Assembly (NCBI RefSeq): GCF_001999335.1
Contig: NZ_MLHS01000037.1
Span: forward strand, 1-51,429
Length of the DNA: 51,429 nt
Source: Rodentibacter sp. Ppn85
Lineage (GTDB): Bacteria > Pseudomonadota > Gammaproteobacteria > Enterobacterales > Pasteurellaceae
Direction: 5' to 3'
The notes under the pieces are model-generated. The model did not search any database, was not told where the DNA came from, and saw only the letters and a list, made by a program, of their open reading frames with translations. A program made the translations under genes and the position numbers. How positions within the stretch are numbered: position 1 is the stretch's first letter; each line of letters begins with the position of its first letter. This document shows, piece after piece, positions 48,529-51,429 of the stretch.

Positions 48529-49053
48529 ATGAAATTAATGAAATTTGCCCCAGCACTTGCAGCGGCGTTGGTATTATCGGCTTGTTCAACGGCGTCTGAT
48601 GTGGTTTCTAGCACAACGAATGCAGTAAGTAAAACCACAGATGCCGTAGTAGATGGCGTATCGCAAGCCGCCACAACGGTAAAAGACGGCGTATCCGGTG
48701 CAGTGAAAACCGTCACCGATAAATTTGATACAACCACAAAATCCGTGGTTTACCTTTGCCAAAACAATACGTTGGTGACCGCTACCTATGGTTTTGAAGG
48801 TGAAAAAGCGAAAAGTGTGAACTTGACCGTCGGCAAAAAAATCATTAAAGGTTTAGCGGTAAATGAAAAAGCACCTAACCCGGTGACGTTTGAGTCTAAA
48901 ACTCACCGTTGGAATGCGGATGAGGCTTTCTCATTGAAGACATTTGACAAATCAGAGTCGGTGATGCTGACCCAATTAGGTAAGAAAACCGATACGATTT
49001 TAGCGAAAAACTGCCGTATTGATGAGGCAGCGACCGCTAAATTGAATAAATAA
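48529..49053 (+). CDS. Lipoprotein with MliC-like C-terminal domain
   Basis: A 174-residue lipoprotein with lipobox LSAC (Cys19) and Ser/Thr at +2, so an outer-membrane destination is likely. Residues 20-70 are a low-complexity Ser/Thr/Val region with repeated TTxxVxxG units. The rest resembles MliC/PliC lysozyme inhibitors: YLCQNNTLVTATYGFEGEKA, a central hydrophobic strand, HRWNADEAFSL and a closing NCRI Cys that could pair with the first. If right, it protects the wall from host or rival lysozyme. The AAAGGAG site is strong. It interrupts the yebC-ruvC neighbours I remember. Assignment by pattern only. Confidence 0.6.
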   Translation: MKLMKFAPALAAALVLSACSTASDVVSSTTNAVSKTTDAVVDGVSQAATTVKDGVSGAVKTVTDKFDTTTKSVVYLCQNNTLVTATYGFEGEKAKSVNLTVGKKIIKGLAVNEKAPNPVTFESKTHRWNADEAFSLKTFDKSESVMLTQLGKKTDTILAKNCRIDEAATAKLNK

Positions 49054-49070
49054 TCGAGTTGAACGTTTTA

Positions 49071-49098
49071 AGGGACACTTTGTGTGTCCCTCTTTATT
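49071..49098 (+). terminator. Terminator of the lipoprotein gene
   Basis: AGGGACAC pairs with GTGTCCCT across TTTGT, then CTTTATTTT. Confidence 0.8.
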
Positions 49099-49121
49099 TT
49101 GGGTAGGATGTTGAGCAGACA

Positions 49122-49694
49122 ATGGCGATTATTTTAGGCATCGATCCGGGCTCAAGGGTAACGGGGTACGGCGTTATACGGCAAACAGGTCGGCAGTTAG
49201 ATTATCTGGGGAGCGGTGCAATTCGCACGGCGGTAGAGGATTTACCCGGTCGTTTAAAGCGTATTTATGCCGGTGTGAGCGAAATTATTCAGCAATTTCA
49301 GCCGGATATGTTTGCGATTGAACAAGTCTTTATGGCAAAAAATGCGGATTCCGCACTGAAACTGGGGCAGGCAAGGGGCACGGCGATTGTCGCTGCGGTA
49401 AATCACGACTTGCCGGTATTTGAGTATGCGGCGAGATTAGTGAAACAAACGGTGGTCGGTATCGGATCGGCGGATAAAGTGCAGGTACAGGAAATGGTCA
49501 GCCGCATTTTGCAACTCTCGGCTAAGCCGCAAGCCGATGCGGCCGATGCGTTAGCGATTGCGATTACTCACGCCCATTCTATGAGTCATTCTTTGCATAT
49601 TGCTAGTTCTGCAAAGATAGTGGAAACTCAAGAAAAAATTACCGCACTTTTAAAAACACGTTATAGCCGAGGGCGTTTTCGGTTAAAGAAATAA
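49122..49694 (+). CDS. ruvC: Holliday junction resolvase RuvC
   Basis: A 190-residue dimeric nuclease that cuts four-way junctions moved by RuvAB. Acidic catalytic residues are visible in [16 protein letters not shown] (Asp7), [20 protein letters not shown] (Glu) and [16 protein letters not shown] (two Asp). The 3' end carries the first USS core (49641-49649) seen after 5.6 kb. First of the ruvCAB run. Confidence 0.97.
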   Translation: MAIILGIDPGSRVTGYGVIRQTGRQLDYLGSGAIRTAVEDLPGRLKRIYAGVSEIIQQFQPDMFAIEQVFMAKNADSALKLGQARGTAIVAAVNHDLPVFEYAARLVKQTVVGIGSADKVQVQEMVSRILQLSAKPQADAADALAIAITHAHSMSHSLHIASSAKIVETQEKITALLKTRYSRGRFRLKK

Positions 49695-49720
49695 CTGGAT
49701 GTTCGTCCAGTTTTATTTTA
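49693..49720 (+). terminator. Hairpin between ruvC and ruvA
   Basis: AACTGGA pairs with TCCAGTT around TGTTCG, then TTATTTTA. It overlaps the ruvC stop, so ruvAB probably also has its own promoter. Confidence 0.7.
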
Positions 49721-49754
49721 TTCTATGCAAAACCTTTATGCTTATGGATAGATT

Positions 49755-50366
49755 ATGATTGGTCGCTTAACAGGTATTCTATTAGAAAAACAACCTCCTG
49801 AAATTTTACTTGATGTGCAAGGCGTTGGCTATGAGTTACTTTTGCCGATGACGAGCTTTTATGCTTTACCTGAACTAGGACAGGAAACAACCTTGTTTAC
49901 TCATCTTGCTGTTCGTGAAGATGCACATTTACTTTTTGGATTTGCACAAAAAACTGACCGCACTTTATTTCGTGAATTAATTAAAACCAATGGCGTTGGA
50001 CCAAAATTGGCACTGGCAATTTTATCAGCAATGTCTGTCGAACAATTTGCTTATGCGATTGAGCATGAAGAGCTTTCCAAACTCGTTAAAATTCCAGGCG
50101 TCGGCAAAAAAACTGCAGAGCGTCTATTGGTTGAATTAAAGGGAAAATTTAAAGGTGTGAAACAAAATGATTTCTTTGAAAGTAAACATATATCTAGCGA
50201 GCTTTCGGCTGTTTCATATCAAGAAAACTCAGAAAATGAAGCAGTTTCGGCATTGATCGCATTAGGGTATAAACCAACGGACGCTGCAAAAATGGTTAAA
50301 CGCGTGGTAAAACCGGAATTGAATAGCGAACAACTGATTCGTGAAGCCTTAAAAGCGGCGTTATAA
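49755..50366 (+). CDS. ruvA: Holliday junction helicase subunit RuvA
   Basis: A 203-residue tetramer that holds the junction and directs Ruv[21 protein letters not shown] is the OB-fold start. Two helix-hairpin-helix motifs appear ([15 protein letters not shown] and [20 protein letters not shown]). The C-terminal UBA-like domain (about 155-203) has [17 protein letters not shown]. It is 10 bases from ruvB, so both are co-transcribed. USS core at 49957-49965. Confidence 0.98.
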   Translation: MIGRLTGILLEKQPPEILLDVQGVGYELLLPMTSFYALPELGQETTLFTHLAVREDAHLLFGFAQKTDRTLFRELIKTNGVGPKLALAILSAMSVEQFAYAIEHEELSKLVKIPGVGKKTAERLLVELKGKFKGVKQNDFFESKHISSELSAVSYQENSENEAVSALIALGYKPTDAAKMVKRVVKPELNSEQLIREALKAAL

Positions 50367-50376
50367 GGGCAAGCGG

Positions 50377-51384
50377 ATGATTGAAGCAGATAGAATTATT
50401 AGTAGTCAAGCTAAACTTGATGAAGACGTGATTGACCGTGCAATTCGTCCAAAATTACTGGCGGATTATGTTGGGCAGGCACAAGTATGCGAACAAATGG
50501 ATATTTTTATTAAAGCGGCAAAATTACGCAAAGATGCTTTAGATCATTTGTTGATTTTCGGTCCTCCAGGGTTGGGTAAAACAACCCTTGCCAATATAGT
50601 GGCTAATGAAATGGGGGTGAATATTCGCACAACGTCAGGTCCTGTTTTAGAAAAAGCCGGTGATTTGGCCGCAATGCTGACTAATCTTGAACCCTATGAT
50701 GTGTTGTTTATTGACGAAATTCATCGTCTTTCACCGGCTATTGAAGAAGTACTTTATCCGGCGATGGAAGATTACCAACTGGATATTATGATTGGGGAAG
50801 GTCCGGCGGCACGTTCTATCAAATTAGAGTTGCCTCCTTTTACTTTAGTAGGGGCAACAACGCGTGCCGGATCTTTAACTTCACCTTTACGTGATCGTTT
50901 TGGTATCGTACAGCGTTTAGAATTTTATTCGGTGGAAGATTTAACCTCGATTGTTGCTCGAAGTGCGGTTTGTTTAAACCTTGAATTGGAACAACAGGCT
51001 GCTTTTGAAGTTGCCCGCCGTTCTCGCGGTACGCCACGTATCGCAAATCGTTTATTACGCCGTGTGCGTGATTATGCTGATGTAAGAAATGGCGGGGTGA
51101 TTTCTTTGGATATAGCGAAACAAGCGCTTTCAATGTTAGATGTTGATGATGCCGGCTTTGATTATTTAGACCGAAAATTATTGAGCGCTATAGTTGAGCG
51201 TTTTGATGGAGGCCCGGTTGGATTGGATAATTTGGCTGCGGCGATAGGCGAAGAGCGTGATACTATTGAAGATGTATTAGAACCTTATTTAATTCAAAAA
51301 GGTTTTTTACAACGTACTTCGCGAGGAAGGATTGCAACAGCACAAACTTATCGTCATTTCGGTTTGCAAAAACTAGTGACTTAG
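50377..51384 (+). CDS. ruvB: Holliday junction motor RuvB
   Basis: A 335-residue AAA+ ring ATPase that drives branch migration with Ruv[19 protein letters not shown], Walker [15 protein letters not shown], Walker [14 protein letters not shown], sensor [18 protein letters not shown], and the C-terminal winged helix ending in TYRHFGLQ are all present. Normal length. Ends the run and is closed by a strong terminator. Confidence 0.98.
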   Translation: MIEADRIISSQAKLDEDVIDRAIRPKLLADYVGQAQVCEQMDIFIKAAKLRKDALDHLLIFGPPGLGKTTLANIVANEMGVNIRTTSGPVLEKAGDLAAMLTNLEPYDVLFIDEIHRLSPAIEEVLYPAMEDYQLDIMIGEGPAARSIKLELPPFTLVGATTRAGSLTSPLRDRFGIVQRLEFYSVEDLTSIVARSAVCLNLELEQQAAFEVARRSRGTPRIANRLLRRVRDYADVRNGGVISLDIAKQALSMLDVDDAGFDYLDRKLLSAIVERFDGGPVGLDNLAAAIGEERDTIEDVLEPYLIQKGFLQRTSRGRIATAQTYRHFGLQKLVT

Positions 51385-51387
51385 ACA

Positions 51388-51429
51388 AATAAAAAAGACT
51401 TATTGAAAGTTTTCAATAAGTCTTTTTTA
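51388..51429 (+). terminator. ruvB terminator
   Basis: AAAAAAGACTTATTGAAA pairs with TTTCAATAAGTCTTTTTT, a long stem with a short loop, at the window edge. Confidence 0.88.

Overview
The window is a chromosomal segment of a gammaproteobacterium of the family Pasteurellaceae. The clearest sign is the DNA uptake signal sequence (USS) of the Haemophilus influenzae type: I located 39 exact copies of the 9-base core AAGTGCGGT or its complement by eye. The protein families and several gene blocks (ybaB-recR-topB-secG; slt-trpR-mtgA; yciC-yciB-yciA-yciI beside ompW; fadL-ogt-mutH; tilS-pdxY-accA-znuB-znuC-mepM; hfq-rluC/rne; rnt-gloA; aspS-nudB-yebC-ruvCAB) match, as I recall them, the order in H. 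influenzae and relatives. I cannot fix genus or species from sequence alone.

Layout. 1-2250: an AT-rich type VI secretion (T6SS)-like toxin/immunity cassette. The last ten codons of one immunity gene are followed by a displaced effector with a lysozyme/chitosanase-like domain, split by an apparent frameshift, and then by a second complete immunity gene. 2280-2900 holds a decayed VgrG piece. 3155-8205: ybaB, recR, topB, secG, tRNA-Leu(GAG) and a sucrose-type PTS permease. 8251-13732 (minus strand): cell-wall enzymes mtgA and slt around trpR, then the yciI-yciA-yciB-yciC operon. 14012-20323: ompW, purMN with a PurR operator, a YfcZ-like protein, fadL, ogt-mutH and a MarC-like membrane protein. 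20408-26995: tilS-pdxY, accA, znuCB and mepM. 27164-30866: an iron-siderophore ABC importer with a Fur-like box. 30979-37852: short-form tyrR, hflX-hfq-rluC and rne. 37989-41564: tRNA-Ser(TGA), priC, a putative histidine transporter behind a histidine attenuator, rnt and gloA. 41837-43168: glpT broken by one stop codon. 43236-51384: cmoA, aspS, an orphan EVE-domain gene, a frameshifted small gene, a LOG-family hydrolase, nudB, yebC, an MliC-like lipoprotein and ruvCAB.

Most of the window is housekeeping. The parts that stand out are: the toxin/immunity cassette at the left edge; a His-rich leader peptide with a textbook terminator in front of a permease (40187-40339); a 5.6-kb stretch from aspS to the end of ruvC that has no USS core and looks more GC-rich, which suggests replacement by DNA from a relative; an AT-rich EVE-domain gene and a broken small gene inside that stretch; the glpT nonsense mutation; and repeated use of inverted USS pairs as terminators, one pair lying inside the hflX coding region.

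All statements on GC content are by eye. Gene-order comparisons with other species are from memory.
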